Shown one piece after another: positions 17,405-27,338 of a stretch of 52,868 bases of DNA. The notes beneath the pieces are model-generated. The model ran no database searches and was not told where the DNA came from. It saw only the letters and a list, made by a program, of their open reading frames with translations. Position numbers and translations under genes: made by a program. Source of the DNA: Alphaproteobacteria bacterium (GTDB lineage Bacteria > Pseudomonadota > Alphaproteobacteria > Sphingomonadales > Sphingomonadaceae); the NCBI GenBank assembly GCA_030431435.1, contig JAUIJI010000005.1, positions 1 through 52,868 on the forward strand. Reading direction: 5' to 3'. How positions within the stretch are numbered: position 1 is the stretch's first letter; every line of letters starts with the position of its first letter.

Positions 17405-18240
17405 TGCGACTTGCACTGCCTCTGCTGGCCGCTTTGGCCTGTGCGGGATGTGCGACGACGCAATCTGCGGACATGGCTGGCGCGCATTACGTTGCCTTGG
17501 GCTCCTCCTTCGCTGCCGGAGCGGGAATTGGCCCATTGCAGGAAGGATCGCCGCAACGTTGCGGACGGACGCAGAACAATTACGCCACGCTGCTGGCAAG
17601 CGAGCTTCGCCTTGATCTGACCGATGCAAGTTGCGGCGGCGCGCGGACCGAACACCTGCTCGGCCCGTGGGACGAACTGCCCGCGCAGATCGATGCAGTC
17701 ACTGCCGAAACACGGCTCGTCACCATCACCGTGGGCGGAAACGACCTCGACTATATGGGCCTGCTCTTCTCGGCCAGTTGTGACCCTGCCGAAGGCATGG
17801 TGTTCGATGGCGAACGGACGGAATGCCCACCCCGCGTCCGCTTGCCTTCAGACCAAGCCTATTCAGCAACCGGCGAGCGCCTCGGCGATCTCGCACGCGA
17901 AATCCGCAACCGAGCACCCGATGCAATAATCGTCTTCGTGCAGTACGTTACGCTGGTTCCGGAGAAAGCGTGCGCTGCCATTCCCATTGATTACACCGCA
18001 CAGGCAGAAGCGCGCGAACTGGCTGCACGGCTTGCTGACATTACCGCGCAGGCTGCTGAGCGTAACGACGCGCTCGTGCTGCCGGCCCAACAGCTGTCCG
18101 CCAATCAAACCGCCTGCGATACCGAGAGCTGGTCACGCGGTTTTCCCGCCAATCCTCAAATACCGGGCGCACCATGGCATCCCACGGCACTGGGCCATGC
18201 GGAAATTGCGGCAGAACTTGCGGAACTGCTGGATCGCTGA
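17401..18240 (+). CDS. SGNH/GDSL-family hydrolase lipoprotein
   Basis: The 279-aa protein has a lipoprotein signal (LPLLAALACAGC, Cys17 by the first Met). The SGNH blocks are ALGSSFAAGAGIGP (Ser), a Gly in CGGARTEHLLG, TVGGNDLDYMG (Asn) and a C-terminal PWHPTALGHAEIA (Asp/His region). Spacing resembles secreted SEST-like esterases, with several Cys able to form disulfides. It probably hydrolyses ester bonds in the periplasm; the substrate is unknown. It begins within the last codon of era and converges on the MFS gene, whose stop is directly adjacent. Confidence 0.88.
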   Translation: MMRLALPLLAALACAGCATTQSADMAGAHYVALGSSFAAGAGIGPLQEGSPQRCGRTQNNYATLLASELRLDLTDASCGGARTEHLLGPWDELPAQIDAVTAETRLVTITVGGNDLDYMGLLFSASCDPAEGMVFDGERTECPPRVRLPSDQAYSATGERLGDLAREIRNRAPDAIIVFVQYVTLVPEKACAAIPIDYTAQAEARELAARLADITAQAAERNDALVLPAQQLSANQTACDTESWSRGFPANPQIPGAPWHPTALGHAEIAAELAELLDR

Positions 18241-19641
18241 TCAGGTCGGCCGATAGCGATAGCGCGTCAGGCTGCAGGCCGCAGCCACCACTGCGAGACC
18301 GCAGGAGACATACATCGGCACCGGCCCCATGCCCAGGTTGCCGGCCAGCAGGATGCCCACCAGCACCGCTGCAAGCGTCTGTCCGAACAGGCGCGAGGTT
18401 GAATAGAGCCCGCCGGCCGCTGCCGCCCGGTCCTTCGGGGCACTGCCTATTGCAAGCCGCGTGTTCGGCGCGAAGAACAGTCCGAAGCCGCTTGCAGTCA
18501 AGGCCAGCCGCCAGGCGATGCCCCATGGCCCGGGCTGTTCGGGCATGGTGGCGAGCATTATCAATCCCAGGATGGCGATACTCATCCCCGTGACGCCCAG
18601 CTTGGTCGGCGCGACCCTGTCCGACGCCCAGCCCGCAAGGGGTGATACCACCAGCATCGTCAGCGGGAATGGCAGCAGCAGGAGACCGACCGTCTGTGGC
18701 TCGTAGCCCATCGCCTCTTCCAGCCGGAACGGCAGCGACAGCATCAGCCCGCCCGCTGAAATGAAGCAGGTGAAATTGGCAAGAACCGAGAGGCCGATAA
18801 CGGGCTTCGCCATCAGGTCGACAGGCAGGACCGGAGCAGGCCGCGCCTTCTCACGCCGCACCAGCAGGACAAGCGACACCACGCCAAGCGCGGCCAGCAC
18901 CGAGCCAGCTACCACGTCACCATGCGTGGCCAGTTGCAAGCCGCCGATCAGCAGCAGCATGGTCAGCGCGCTCCACGCCCCGCTCTTCCATTGAAGCCGG
19001 TGATTACCCGGCTCGGGATCAGGCAGCGAACGCCCGATCAGCAACGACACCACTGCCAGCGGTGCCGCCGCCACGAACACCAGCTGCCAGGGCGCATGGC
19101 CCACGATCCAGCCGCCCAGGGTGGGTGCCATGGCGGCAGAGCTGGCGACGATTACCGAGTTGATCCCCATGCCAGTGCCCAGCCTGCTCGCCGGGTAAAT
19201 TTGCCTCAGCATCGCCGCCGAAACGCTCAGCGCCATCGCGGCGCCAATCGCCTGCAGGGCGCGCAGCAGCAAGAGCACGGCGAAACTGTCAGCGAAGAAG
19301 CACAGCGCAGAAGCGACCATGAATACGCCTTGGCCATACTGGTAAAGCGTGCGGTGGCCCACCCTGTCTCCCACCGAGGCCAGCGGCAGCAAGAGCATCA
19401 CGAGGACAAGCTGGTAAACCGTGACCACATTGGTCACCGCCGCATTGGAAACGCCAAGATCACGCGCGATCGTGGGCAGCGCGACATTTGGGATCGCCCC
19501 GTCGATCACCAGCAGCGACGTACCGAAGCTTATCGCGACGATTGCCCACAAGCGGCGCGGCAGCGGAAGGCCATCCGTGTCGTCCTGCGATACCTGCGAT
19601 TGTGGTGAGGTCATGGCGGCATCATTCATTGCATGCCGCAT
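18241..19641 (-). CDS. MFS drug-type exporter (DHA2/EmrB-like)
   Basis: The 466-aa protein has around 14 hydrophobic segments. The N-terminal half contains LLVIDGAIPNVALPTIARDLGVS (DHA2 motif D1 region), LPLASVGDRVGHRTLYQYG (motif A) and LLLLRALQAIGAAMALS (motif B), then GGWIVGHAPWQLVFVAAAP (motif C region). This matches the proton-driven 14-TM EmrB/QacA class. Substrates are unknown and no adjacent regulator or EmrA partner is seen. Several in-frame ATGs lie near the start (19641, 19629, 19614). It follows topA by 35 bases on the same strand. Confidence 0.9.
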   Translation of the reverse strand: MRHAMNDAAMTSPQSQVSQDDTDGLPLPRRLWAIVAISFGTSLLVIDGAIPNVALPTIARDLGVSNAAVTNVVTVYQLVLVMLLLPLASVGDRVGHRTLYQYGQGVFMVASALCFFADSFAVLLLLRALQAIGAAMALSVSAAMLRQIYPASRLGTGMGINSVIVASSAAMAPTLGGWIVGHAPWQLVFVAAAPLAVVSLLIGRSLPDPEPGNHRLQWKSGAWSALTMLLLIGGLQLATHGDVVAGSVLAALGVVSLVLLVRREKARPAPVLPVDLMAKPVIGLSVLANFTCFISAGGLMLSLPFRLEEAMGYEPQTVGLLLLPFPLTMLVVSPLAGWASDRVAPTKLGVTGMSIAILGLIMLATMPEQPGPWGIAWRLALTASGFGLFFAPNTRLAIGSAPKDRAAAAGGLYSTSRLFGQTLAAVLVGILLAGNLGMGPVPMYVSCGLAVVAAACSLTRYRYRPT

Positions 19642-19676
19642 TGGGCCTGATCGCCAGTTCGATCAAGGCCCAAACC

Positions 19677-22232
19677 TTACTCCTTTTTCGCCGCCTTTTT
19701 CTTCGCCGCTGCCTTTTTCTTGGCCGGTTTCTTCTTTGCCGCTTTCTTGCGGCCCTTCTTGGCGGGGCCCTTGGCAATTCGGGCGCGGATCAGGTCGATG
19801 GCCTGTTCCTCGGTAACGTCCTCGGGCTTGGTGCCTTTCGGCACGGTGGCGTGGTTGCTGCCATCGGTGACATAGGGGCCGTAACGACCCGGAAGGACCT
19901 TCATCTCCTCGCCCGTATCGGGGTGCTTGCCGAAGGTCTTGATCGGTTCCGCCTTGGCCCGCCCGCCGCCGCCCTTGCGGTTCTGCGCTTCGGCGAGCAG
20001 CGTGACCGCGGCGTTCATGCCGGTATCGAACACGTCACGCGTGCTCTGCAGCTTGGCGTATTTGCCGTCATGCCGCAGGTATGGGCCATAGCGGCCAATC
20101 GATGCCTCGATCTCCTTGCCGCTTTCCGGGTGCGTGCCGATCACGCGGGGCAGCGAGAGCAGCTTGAGCGCCCATTCCAGATCGAAATCGTCGACATCCT
20201 TGGGGATGGAGGCGCGCTTGGCGTCCTTGCCCTCGCCCATCTGGACATAGGGGCCATAGCGGCCCGTCTTGCGTTCGACATCGAGGCCGGTTTCCGGGTC
20301 CTTGCCCATCACCGCATCGTCTGACCCGTCGCCCTCACCCGGCTGGCCGAATTTGCGGCGGAAGGTACATTCGGGATAGTTCGAACAGCCGATAAACGCG
20401 CCATAGCGCCCGCCACGCAGTGCCAGCCGTCCGCCTTCGCGGCCATCGGCCACACACTTCTGGCAGACGCGCGGATCGACGCCTTCCTCGGTCTTGGGAA
20501 AGAGATAGTCGGACAGGTATTCGTCCAGCACTTCGGTGACTTCGGACGGAAGGCGATCCATCACCTCGTCAGCCTTGGGCTTGAAGTCCTTCCAGAACTG
20601 GCTGAGCAGCGCCTTCCATTCCTCGCGCCCGCCGGAGACCTCATCGAGCTCGTCCTCCATCCCCGCCGTGAAGTCGTAGGCGACATAGGTGGGGAAGAAA
20701 CGCTCGAGGAATGCTGTGAGCAAGCGCCCCGAATCCTCTGCAAAGAAACGGTTTTTCTCCATCCGCACATAGTCGCGATCACGCAGCGTCTGGATGGTGG
20801 ACGCGTAGGTCGACGGGCGGCCGATACCCAGTTCCTCCAGCCGTTTCACAAGGCTCGCCTCGGAGAAGCGGGCGGGTGGCTGGGTGAAGTGCTGGGTTGC
20901 ATCGACGCCCTTCTTCAGCGGGCTGTCGCCCTTGCGCATCAGCGGCAGCAGGCCGTCGTCATCATCGTCCGCCTTCTCGTCCCGCCCCTCGCTGTAAACC
21001 GCGATAAAGCCGGGGAATTTGATCACCTGCCCGGTGGCGCGCAGTTCATGCTGGCCGGTGGCATCGCGCATGGTGACGGTGGTGCGCTCAAGCTGCGCGG
21101 TCGCCATCTGGCTGGCCATGGCGCGCTTGAAGATGAGGTCATAAAGCTTGGCCTCGTCCCCCGATCCTGCGCGATCCTTGCGGAAATCGGTCGGGCGGAT
21201 CGCTTCATGCGCTTCCTGCGCATTCTTCGCCTTGGTGGCGTAGAAGCGCGGCTTTTCGGGCAGATAGGCGGGATCATAGCGATCACCGATGGCATCGCGG
21301 CAGGCGGCAATCGCACTGCCATCCATCTGCACACCGTCCGTACGCATGTAGGTGATCGCACCCGCTTCATAGAGCGACTGGGCGCAGCGCATGGTGTGGC
21401 TGGCCGAAAAGCCCAGCTTTCGGGCAGCTTCCTGTTGCAGTGTCGAGGTGGTGAAAGGTGGCGCAGGATTGCGCTTCAGCGGTTTGGTCTCGACATCCTC
21501 TACGGTGAAGCGGCCCTGCTCCACCGCAGCTTTCGCCGCTTCAGCCGTGCCGCGTTCGGAGATCGACATCTTGTCGACCTTCTCGCCCGCATATTTCACC
21601 AGCCGCGCATCGAAACCGGTGCCATCCTGCTCCATCTGCGCCGTGACGGACCAGTATTCCTGCGGGATGAACGCCTCGATTTCGCGCTCGCGATCAACGA
21701 TCAGGCGCAGCGCCACCGATTGCACCCGGCCCGCGCTCTTCGCACCGGGCAGCTTGCGCCACAGCACCGGGCTGAGGGTGAAGCCGAACAAATAATCCAG
21801 CGCACGGCGGGCGAGGTATGCGTCGATGAGGTCCTGATCCAGCGCGCGCGGTGCCTTCATCGCCTCGGTCACCGCAGTCTTGGTGATGGCGTTGAATGTG
21901 ACGCGCTCCACATCAGCGGGCAGCGCCTTGCGCTTCTTGAGCAGGTCCATGACATGCCAGCTGATCGCCTCGCCTTCACGGTCAGGGTCAGTCGCGAGGA
22001 TCAGGCGGTCGGACTTCTTGGCCGCATCGGCAATGGCCTTGACCTGGTCGCGGTTGCGCTTGTCGGCATAGACTTCCCAGTCCATCGCGAATTCCTCGTC
22101 CGGACGAACGCTGCCGTCCTTGGGCGGCAGGTCGCGGACGTGGCCGTAAGAGGCGAGGACCTTGAAGTCCTTGCCGAGATACTTCTCGATGGTTTTCGCC
22201 TTCGCGGGCGATTCAACAATGACTAGCTGCAT
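19677..22232 (-). CDS. topA: DNA topoisomerase I
   Basis: The 851-aa type IA topoisomerase has the N-terminal Toprim domain (MQLVIVESPAKAKTIEKYLG, then DPDREGEAIS) and the catalytic Tyr in AITYMRTDGV. There is a Cys4 zinc motif (CQKC...GCSNYPEC) and further GRYGPYV repeats that have lost their cysteines. The tail is Lys/Ala-rich (KKAAKKKPAKKKAAAKKK), as in many alphaproteobacterial TopA proteins, and likely binds DNA. It relaxes negative supercoils. The order plsY-dprA-(membrane protein)-topA is a familiar alphaproteobacterial arrangement. Confidence 0.97.
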   Translation of the reverse strand: MQLVIVESPAKAKTIEKYLGKDFKVLASYGHVRDLPPKDGSVRPDEEFAMDWEVYADKRNRDQVKAIADAAKKSDRLILATDPDREGEAISWHVMDLLKKRKALPADVERVTFNAITKTAVTEAMKAPRALDQDLIDAYLARRALDYLFGFTLSPVLWRKLPGAKSAGRVQSVALRLIVDREREIEAFIPQEYWSVTAQMEQDGTGFDARLVKYAGEKVDKMSISERGTAEAAKAAVEQGRFTVEDVETKPLKRNPAPPFTTSTLQQEAARKLGFSASHTMRCAQSLYEAGAITYMRTDGVQMDGSAIAACRDAIGDRYDPAYLPEKPRFYATKAKNAQEAHEAIRPTDFRKDRAGSGDEAKLYDLIFKRAMASQMATAQLERTTVTMRDATGQHELRATGQVIKFPGFIAVYSEGRDEKADDDDDGLLPLMRKGDSPLKKGVDATQHFTQPPARFSEASLVKRLEELGIGRPSTYASTIQTLRDRDYVRMEKNRFFAEDSGRLLTAFLERFFPTYVAYDFTAGMEDELDEVSGGREEWKALLSQFWKDFKPKADEVMDRLPSEVTEVLDEYLSDYLFPKTEEGVDPRVCQKCVADGREGGRLALRGGRYGAFIGCSNYPECTFRRKFGQPGEGDGSDDAVMGKDPETGLDVERKTGRYGPYVQMGEGKDAKRASIPKDVDDFDLEWALKLLSLPRVIGTHPESGKEIEASIGRYGPYLRHDGKYAKLQSTRDVFDTGMNAAVTLLAEAQNRKGGGGRAKAEPIKTFGKHPDTGEEMKVLPGRYGPYVTDGSNHATVPKGTKPEDVTEEQAIDLIRARIAKGPAKKGRKKAAKKKPAKKKAAAKKKAAKKE

Positions 22233-22333
22233 GATCTGAAAATGGCATTCCCTACGCGTGTACGTACGCGCGAGGGTGTTGCGCTTTGCCCAGATTCGTC
22301 AAGCAGGCAATTGACCGCAATGGCCGGAAAGGA

Positions 22334-23044
22334 TCAGGAGAAGACCTCTTCCAGCTGTTCGCCGTCATTCTGCAGCATGCAGTAAACCGCAATCGCAAAG
22401 GCAGGCGAGATGGTGTTGGAAAAGGCGTCAAGGAAACCGCCAATCACCATACCCAGCCTGAGATTCGCAGCTACGAGGATGGCTGCGATAACGCCCAAGA
22501 CCACGATCAAGACGACGAACATCACCAGGCCTGCGAGGAAGATGGTAAGACCGTTGCCACGTGTCACTTCCCAGCTTGCCTTGAGCGAATCGATCACGCC
22601 TTCCTTCCCGCTGACCACATAGCCAACCGCCGCAGACCAGCGCACTAGCAGGATGATGCCAGGAACGATCAGCAGCACGAAACCGATCATCATCCCGATC
22701 GCGGCAATGATGCTCATGCCGATGTAATGCCAGAAGCGGTTCGCATCGGTCGCGAGGCGATTGCGCGAAATGAGGTAGTTCTTGGTCAGCCAGTAAAGGC
22801 CGACAATGGTCGCAACCAGTGTCAACAGTTGCAGGCCCACCATGGCTGGCGTGTGGGCGGAGAGCATCTCCGCATCTTCGAGGCTGAAGATCGAGTCCGA
22901 TCCCATCGGAGCCGGACCAATCAGCGCACCAATCGCAGACAATCCGCCGATGGCACCGGTAAAGATCAGCACATTGCGCAGGTTGTCCTGCACGATTGCC
23001 ACGGTTTCACTCAGGATACCGCCGACATCCAGTTGCTTTGCCAT
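22334..23044 (-). CDS. Multi-pass membrane protein, function unknown
   Basis: The 236-aa protein has about five to six hydrophobic segments, among them NVLIFTGAIGGLSAIGALIG, MVGLQLLTLVATIVGLYWL, IGMSIIAAIGMMIGFVLLIVPGIILLV and GLTIFLAGLVMFVVLIVVLG. The arrangement resembles YciC/DUF-type or glycerophosphodiesterase membrane-domain proteins, with a soluble WEVTRGNG loop near the middle. No catalytic motif is visible. It sits between dprA and topA on the same strand, with gaps of about 100-130 bases on either side. Confidence 0.8.
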   Translation of the reverse strand: MAKQLDVGGILSETVAIVQDNLRNVLIFTGAIGGLSAIGALIGPAPMGSDSIFSLEDAEMLSAHTPAMVGLQLLTLVATIVGLYWLTKNYLISRNRLATDANRFWHYIGMSIIAAIGMMIGFVLLIVPGIILLVRWSAAVGYVVSGKEGVIDSLKASWEVTRGNGLTIFLAGLVMFVVLIVVLGVIAAILVAANLRLGMVIGGFLDAFSNTISPAFAIAVYCMLQNDGEQLEEVFS

Positions 23045-23178
23045 CCCAATTCCCCCTCAAGAACAGTCCCCGTTGAGACTGCAGTAGATCAATGAAGCGG
23101 AGGTTTGGCAAGTAAGCGGTGAACCTCGTCCGATCAACTTATCAAAAGCGGGGTTTTCGCGGGCAGGATCGTTGGCTT

Positions 23179-24309
23179 TCAACCGGATATGAGGCTGACG
23201 CGGCCTCCGGCATGGCGTTCCAGCTGGCCAGCGATTTCGAGTTCAAGCAGCGCCATCTGCACCGCGCCCGCACTCTCTCCGCTTTGCCGCACCAGTTCGT
23301 CCACCGGCACTGGCGCAGTGGTCAGCAAGCCAGCGATGTCCGCCGCATCGGCAGGTTCGGCGTCATAGTCGATATCGTCATGCTCGAACGCCGAGACCGG
23401 TTCGCGGAATGTGGAGCGCGGATTGCCGTCAAAATCTGACAGCAGCTCAACCACGTCCTCTGGCGAATGCACCAGCACCGCGCCTTCGCGGATCAGCTTG
23501 TTGCACCCCTCGCTGCGCGGTTCGAGCGGGCTGCCGGGGATGGCCATGACTTCCCGGCCCATCTCGCCCGCCAGCCTTGCCGTGATGAGCGAGCCGGACT
23601 TGGGCGCCGCTTCTACAACCAGCGTGCCGGCCGAAAGCCCCGCTATGATGCGATTGCGCTTGGGAAACAGCTGGCCGCGCGGGCTGGTGGTCGGCGGCTC
23701 TTCGGCGATCAGCAGGCCTTCGCTGGCCACGCGCTCCTGCAGCTTCTCGTGCTGCGGCGGATAGGTGATATCGATGCCGCTGGCGATTACGCCGATCGTG
23801 CCGCCCAGCGCTGCGCCCAACGCCCCCTCATGCGCCGCGCCATCGATGCCACGCGCAAGGCCGGAGACGACGGTGAACCCCTCCCCCGCCAGCGCCGAGG
23901 CGAAGTCGCGCGACAGCTTCACCGCTGCGGCAGAGGCATTGCGCGCACCGACCATGGCAACGCAAGGATTCGAGGCAAGGGACAGGTTCCCCCGCACGGT
24001 GAGGATCGGCGGAGCGCCCTCCACCTCTCGCAACAGGGCAGGATAATCCGGCATGTCGTGAAACAGGTAGCGCGCACCGGCCTTGCGCACCGCAGCCACC
24101 TCCTCCTCGATCCGCGATGCAGGAGCCGCGCGATACTGCCGCTTGCCCCTCGCCGCCAGATCCGGAAGCGCCTCCAGCGCAGCCACAGCGGAACCGAAAC
24201 GGCGCAGAAGCTGGCTGAAGCTGACCGGACCGATATTGGGAGAACGCAACAGCCGGATGCGGGCAAAGGCCTCCTCCTGCGCCAGCACGGGAGCTGCCGC
24301 CGTCGCCAT
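23179..24309 (-). CDS. dprA: DNA-processing protein DprA
   Basis: The 376-aa protein has an N-terminal helical domain (LRSPNIGPVSFSQLLRRFGS), the Rossmann DprA domain (VAMVGARNASAAAVKLSRDFA, VVSGLARGIDGAAHEGAL, PKRNRIIAGLS, EAAPKSGSLITA) and a C-terminal winged helix (ADIAGLLTTAPVPVDELVRQSGE). DprA loads RecA on incoming single-stranded DNA during transformation. The start ATG at 24309 overlaps the plsY stop (TAATG), so translation is coupled. Other competence genes are not in the window. Confidence 0.95.
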   Translation of the reverse strand: MATAAAPVLAQEEAFARIRLLRSPNIGPVSFSQLLRRFGSAVAALEALPDLAARGKRQYRAAPASRIEEEVAAVRKAGARYLFHDMPDYPALLREVEGAPPILTVRGNLSLASNPCVAMVGARNASAAAVKLSRDFASALAGEGFTVVSGLARGIDGAAHEGALGAALGGTIGVIASGIDITYPPQHEKLQERVASEGLLIAEEPPTTSPRGQLFPKRNRIIAGLSAGTLVVEAAPKSGSLITARLAGEMGREVMAIPGSPLEPRSEGCNKLIREGAVLVHSPEDVVELLSDFDGNPRSTFREPVSAFEHDDIDYDAEPADAADIAGLLTTAPVPVDELVRQSGESAGAVQMALLELEIAGQLERHAGGRVSLISG

Positions 24310-24920
24310 TATTTTGTGCCGCCAACCCTGGGCTCGGTGCCCGATTTGAGGCGCGCAATATTCTCCCGATGGAGCCAGATGACCAGCGCAGCAATCAATG
24401 CCAGAACCGGGACATAAGACAGGGCGCCAAGCACGAAAGCAGCCACTACAGCTCCGATAACCGCGCTCATCCCGGCAAGCGAACTGATGCGGAAGATTGC
24501 CAGCACCGCGATCCACACCACGGCATATGCCACTCCGATGGGCCAGGCGATGCCGAAGGCGACCCCGGCATTGGTAGCCACGCCCTTGCCGCCCTTGAAC
24601 TTCAGCCACACGGGGAAGCAGTGCCCCAGCACCGCACCCAGCGCCGCAGCGGGCACCGGGCCCCAGAACGCTTCTGGCATGTGAACCTTCTGTCCAAGCC
24701 ACAACCACACCAGGTGCACAGCGAAGAACCCCTTCGCCAAATCGAGCAACAGGGTAAGCGCGGCGAGCCATTTGCTGCCCGTACGCAGCACGTTGGTGGC
24801 ACCGATATTGCCGCTGCCGATCTTGCGCACATCGCCCTTGCCCGCCGCAAGGGCCAACAACAGGCCGAAGGGAATCGAACCAAGCAGGTAGCCGAACAAC
24901 AGGGCAAGCAGCGTTTCCAT
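24309..24920 (-). CDS. plsY: Glycerol-3-phosphate acyltransferase PlsY
   Basis: The ~203-aa membrane protein has the three conserved cytosolic motifs: GSIPFGLLLA with IGSGNIGATNVLRTG, LLDLAKGFFAV, and GHCFPVWLKFKGGKGVATNAG. It transfers acyl from acyl-phosphate to glycerol-3-phosphate, the first step of phospholipid synthesis. METLLALLFGYLLGSIP at 24920 is preferred; ATG 24932 would add four residues. It is coupled to dprA by TAATG and divergent from murI. Confidence 0.94.
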   Translation of the reverse strand: METLLALLFGYLLGSIPFGLLLALAAGKGDVRKIGSGNIGATNVLRTGSKWLAALTLLLDLAKGFFAVHLVWLWLGQKVHMPEAFWGPVPAAALGAVLGHCFPVWLKFKGGKGVATNAGVAFGIAWPIGVAYAVVWIAVLAIFRISSLAGMSAVIGAVVAAFVLGALSYVPVLALIAALVIWLHRENIARLKSGTEPRVGGTK

Positions 24921-25037
24921 GGTCCCACTCATACCCGCTATACCCATGAATGGCAGGGTAAAAATGATCCGCATCCGAGCATGTCCCTCGGCGGCAGAGA
25001 TTGACGATTGCAGCCTTACCAGCCATCGCTTCGCGCC

Positions 25038-25835
25038 ATGGTCGATCCTGCAGCCCCTATCCTGATCTTCGATTCCGGTGTCGGCGGCCTCACCGTGCTG
25101 GCCGAAGTGCGCAAGCTGCTCCCCGATGCACCGGTGATCTATGTCGCTGACGAGGCGGCGCTGCCCTATGGCGACAAGACCGAGGCAGAGATCGCCGCAC
25201 GGGTCTGCGGGCTGCTGGGGCGGCTTGCAGAACGATATCATCCGCGCCTGATCTGCATCGCCTGCAACACCGCCAGCACCATTGCGCTGGGCATGGTCCG
25301 CGATGTGCTGGAAACGCCGATTGTCGGCACCGTGCCTGCCATCAAGCCTGCCGCCGAGAATACGCAGAGCGGCGTGATCGGCCTGCTCGGCACGACGGCG
25401 ACGATCCGCCAGGCCTATGTCGACAAGCTGGAAGCCGAATTCGCGACAGGCAAGACGCTGCTCCGCCACGCCGCGCCCGAACTCGTCGGTGCGGCCGAAC
25501 TCAAGTTGCGAGGCGGCACGCCCGACCCGGCGATTTTTGAGCGGGCTGCACAAGGCTTGCTCAGCCAGCCCGGCGGCGAATCAATCGATACGGTGGTGCT
25601 CGCCTGCACCCATTTCCCGTTACTGGCAGACGAATTGAGCGCAGCTTTCGGGGAAAAAGTGAAATTTGTTGACGGAGCGCAAGGTATAGCCCGCCGCATC
25701 CACTATCTCACGCAGGGTCAGGCATTCGCCCGGCAGGATCAGGACTTTGCGATAGTTACCGGCGATGAGCACAATCATTCAAATCTTGCAGGCACGCTGC
25801 AAACATACGGAATCTGCGGAATCCGAAGCCTTTAA
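25038..25835 (+). CDS. murI: Glutamate racemase
   Basis: The 265-aa protein has [29 protein letters not shown], the first catalytic Cys in [12 protein letters not shown] and the second in [14 protein letters not shown]. It makes D-glutamate for peptidoglycan. The start [11 protein letters not shown] at 25038 gives the normal length; an earlier ATG at 25008 adds ten residues that look unconserved. The hemA region starts immediately afterwards on the same strand. Confidence 0.96.
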   Translation: MVDPAAPILIFDSGVGGLTVLAEVRKLLPDAPVIYVADEAALPYGDKTEAEIAARVCGLLGRLAERYHPRLICIACNTASTIALGMVRDVLETPIVGTVPAIKPAAENTQSGVIGLLGTTATIRQAYVDKLEAEFATGKTLLRHAAPELVGAAELKLRGGTPDPAIFERAAQGLLSQPGGESIDTVVLACTHFPLLADELSAAFGEKVKFVDGAQGIARRIHYLTQGQAFARQDQDFAIVTGDEHNHSNLAGTLQTYGICGIRSL

Positions 25836-25941
25836 TGCGAGCAGTTCGCAAACTCCGCGCTTTAAACCGCGGCCCGATTTGACTAAGTCCGCCGACACAG
25901 ATGGCCGCGATTCTGATTGCGGTGCAGACCGGACAAGTACG

Positions 25942-27162
25942 CTGAACTACGACCAGATCTTCGACCAGGCGATTGACCGCCTGCATACCGAGGGGCGTTA
26001 CCGCGTCTTTATCGACATCCTGCGCAACAAGGGTGCCTTCCCCAATGCGCGCTGTTTCGCCGGTCACAATGGCCCGAAGCCGATCACCGTGTGGTGCTCG
26101 AACGATTACCTTGCAATGGGCCAGCACCCCAAGGTTGTCGCCGCGATGGAAGAGGCGCTGCACGATGTCGGCGCCGGTTCCGGTGGTACCCGCAATATCG
26201 GCGGCAATACGCACTACCACATCCAGCTGGAGCAGGAACTGGCAGACCTGCACGGCAAGGAAAGCGCGCTGCTGTTCACCAGCGGCTATGTCTCCAACGA
26301 TGCCACGCTGTCCACGCTCGCCAAGCTTCTGCCCGGCTGCATCATCTTTTCCGATGAGCTGAACCACGCCAGCATGATCGCCGGCATCCGCAATTCGGGC
26401 TGCGAAAAGCGTATCTTCCGCCACAATGACGTGGATCACCTGCGCGAACTGCTCGCTGCAGAAGATCCCGACGTGCCAAAGCTGATCGCTTTCGAGAGCG
26501 TCTATTCGATGGATGGCGACGTCGCCCCGATCCACGCGATCTGCGACCTGGCGGACGAGTTCAACGCCCTCACCTATATCGACGAAGTTCACGCCGTGGG
26601 CATGTATGGCGATCACGGCGGCGGCATTTCCGAGCGGGACGATGCGGCTGACCGCATCGACCTCATCGAAGGCACGCTGGGCAAGGCTTTCGGCGTGATG
26701 GGCGGCTATGTCGCTGCCAGCAAGAAGGTGATCGACTGCATCCGCTCCTATGCGCCGGGCTTCATCTTCACCACCTCGCTGAGCCCCGTGCTGGTGGCCG
26801 GCGTGCTGGCATCGGTGCGCCATTTGAAGCAGAGCAGCGTGGAACGTGACGGCCAGCAGGCTGCCGCAGCCATGCTCAAGCAGAAGTTCCGCGATTCCGG
26901 CTTGCCGGTGATGGACAGCACCACCCACATCGTTCCGCTGATGGTGGGCGATCCGGTGCGCGCCAAGAAGATCAGCGATATCCTGCTGGCCGAATACGGC
27001 GTCTATGTGCAGCCGATCAACTTCCCCACCGTGCCCCGCGGAACCGAGCGCCTGCGCTTCACCCCTGGCCCCGCCCACACCGAAGAGATGATGTCGGAAT
27101 TGACCAAAGCGCTGGTGGAGATCTGGGACAGGCTGGAGCTGGAGCTGGCACAGGCTGCCTAA
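25942..27162 (+). CDS. hemA: 5-aminolevulinate synthase
   Basis: The ~406-aa PLP enzyme of the alpha-oxoamine synthase family has [79 protein letters not shown] and the PLP Lys in [15 protein letters not shown]. It condenses glycine and succinyl-CoA, the C4 entry to heme typical of alphaproteobacteria. The family normally begins MNYDQIF, but here the codon before NYDQIF is CTG (25942). Other in-frame choices are TTG 25879 and ATG 25765, which overlaps murI and adds 59 odd residues. No strong ribosome site supports any of them, so the start is unresolved. Confidence 0.94.
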   Translation: MNYDQIFDQAIDRLHTEGRYRVFIDILRNKGAFPNARCFAGHNGPKPITVWCSNDYLAMGQHPKVVAAMEEALHDVGAGSGGTRNIGGNTHYHIQLEQELADLHGKESALLFTSGYVSNDATLSTLAKLLPGCIIFSDELNHASMIAGIRNSGCEKRIFRHNDVDHLRELLAAEDPDVPKLIAFESVYSMDGDVAPIHAICDLADEFNALTYIDEVHAVGMYGDHGGGISERDDAADRIDLIEGTLGKAFGVMGGYVAASKKVIDCIRSYAPGFIFTTSLSPVLVAGVLASVRHLKQSSVERDGQQAAAAMLKQKFRDSGLPVMDSTTHIVPLMVGDPVRAKKISDILLAEYGVYVQPINFPTVPRGTERLRFTPGPAHTEEMMSELTKALVEIWDRLELELAQAA

Positions 27163-27338
27163 AGACCGCAGTCGGTGATCGCTTCCAAGCCGGTTGTCCA
27201 CCACGCAAGCGCGCATAACAGCCCCACCAATGGCATCTCCTTTGGGGCCAGCACCACGCGTCCACCACACTCTCGCCGGTTAGCAAGATCCATAGCTCAT
27301 GACGTGGCAACCTGATCGGGTTCGCCGTGACAGGCTGT

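Noticed and set aside
19677-19790. Lys/Ala-rich low-complexity stretch as a separate repeat element
   Set aside because: It is the in-frame basic tail of TopA, common in alphaproteobacteria.
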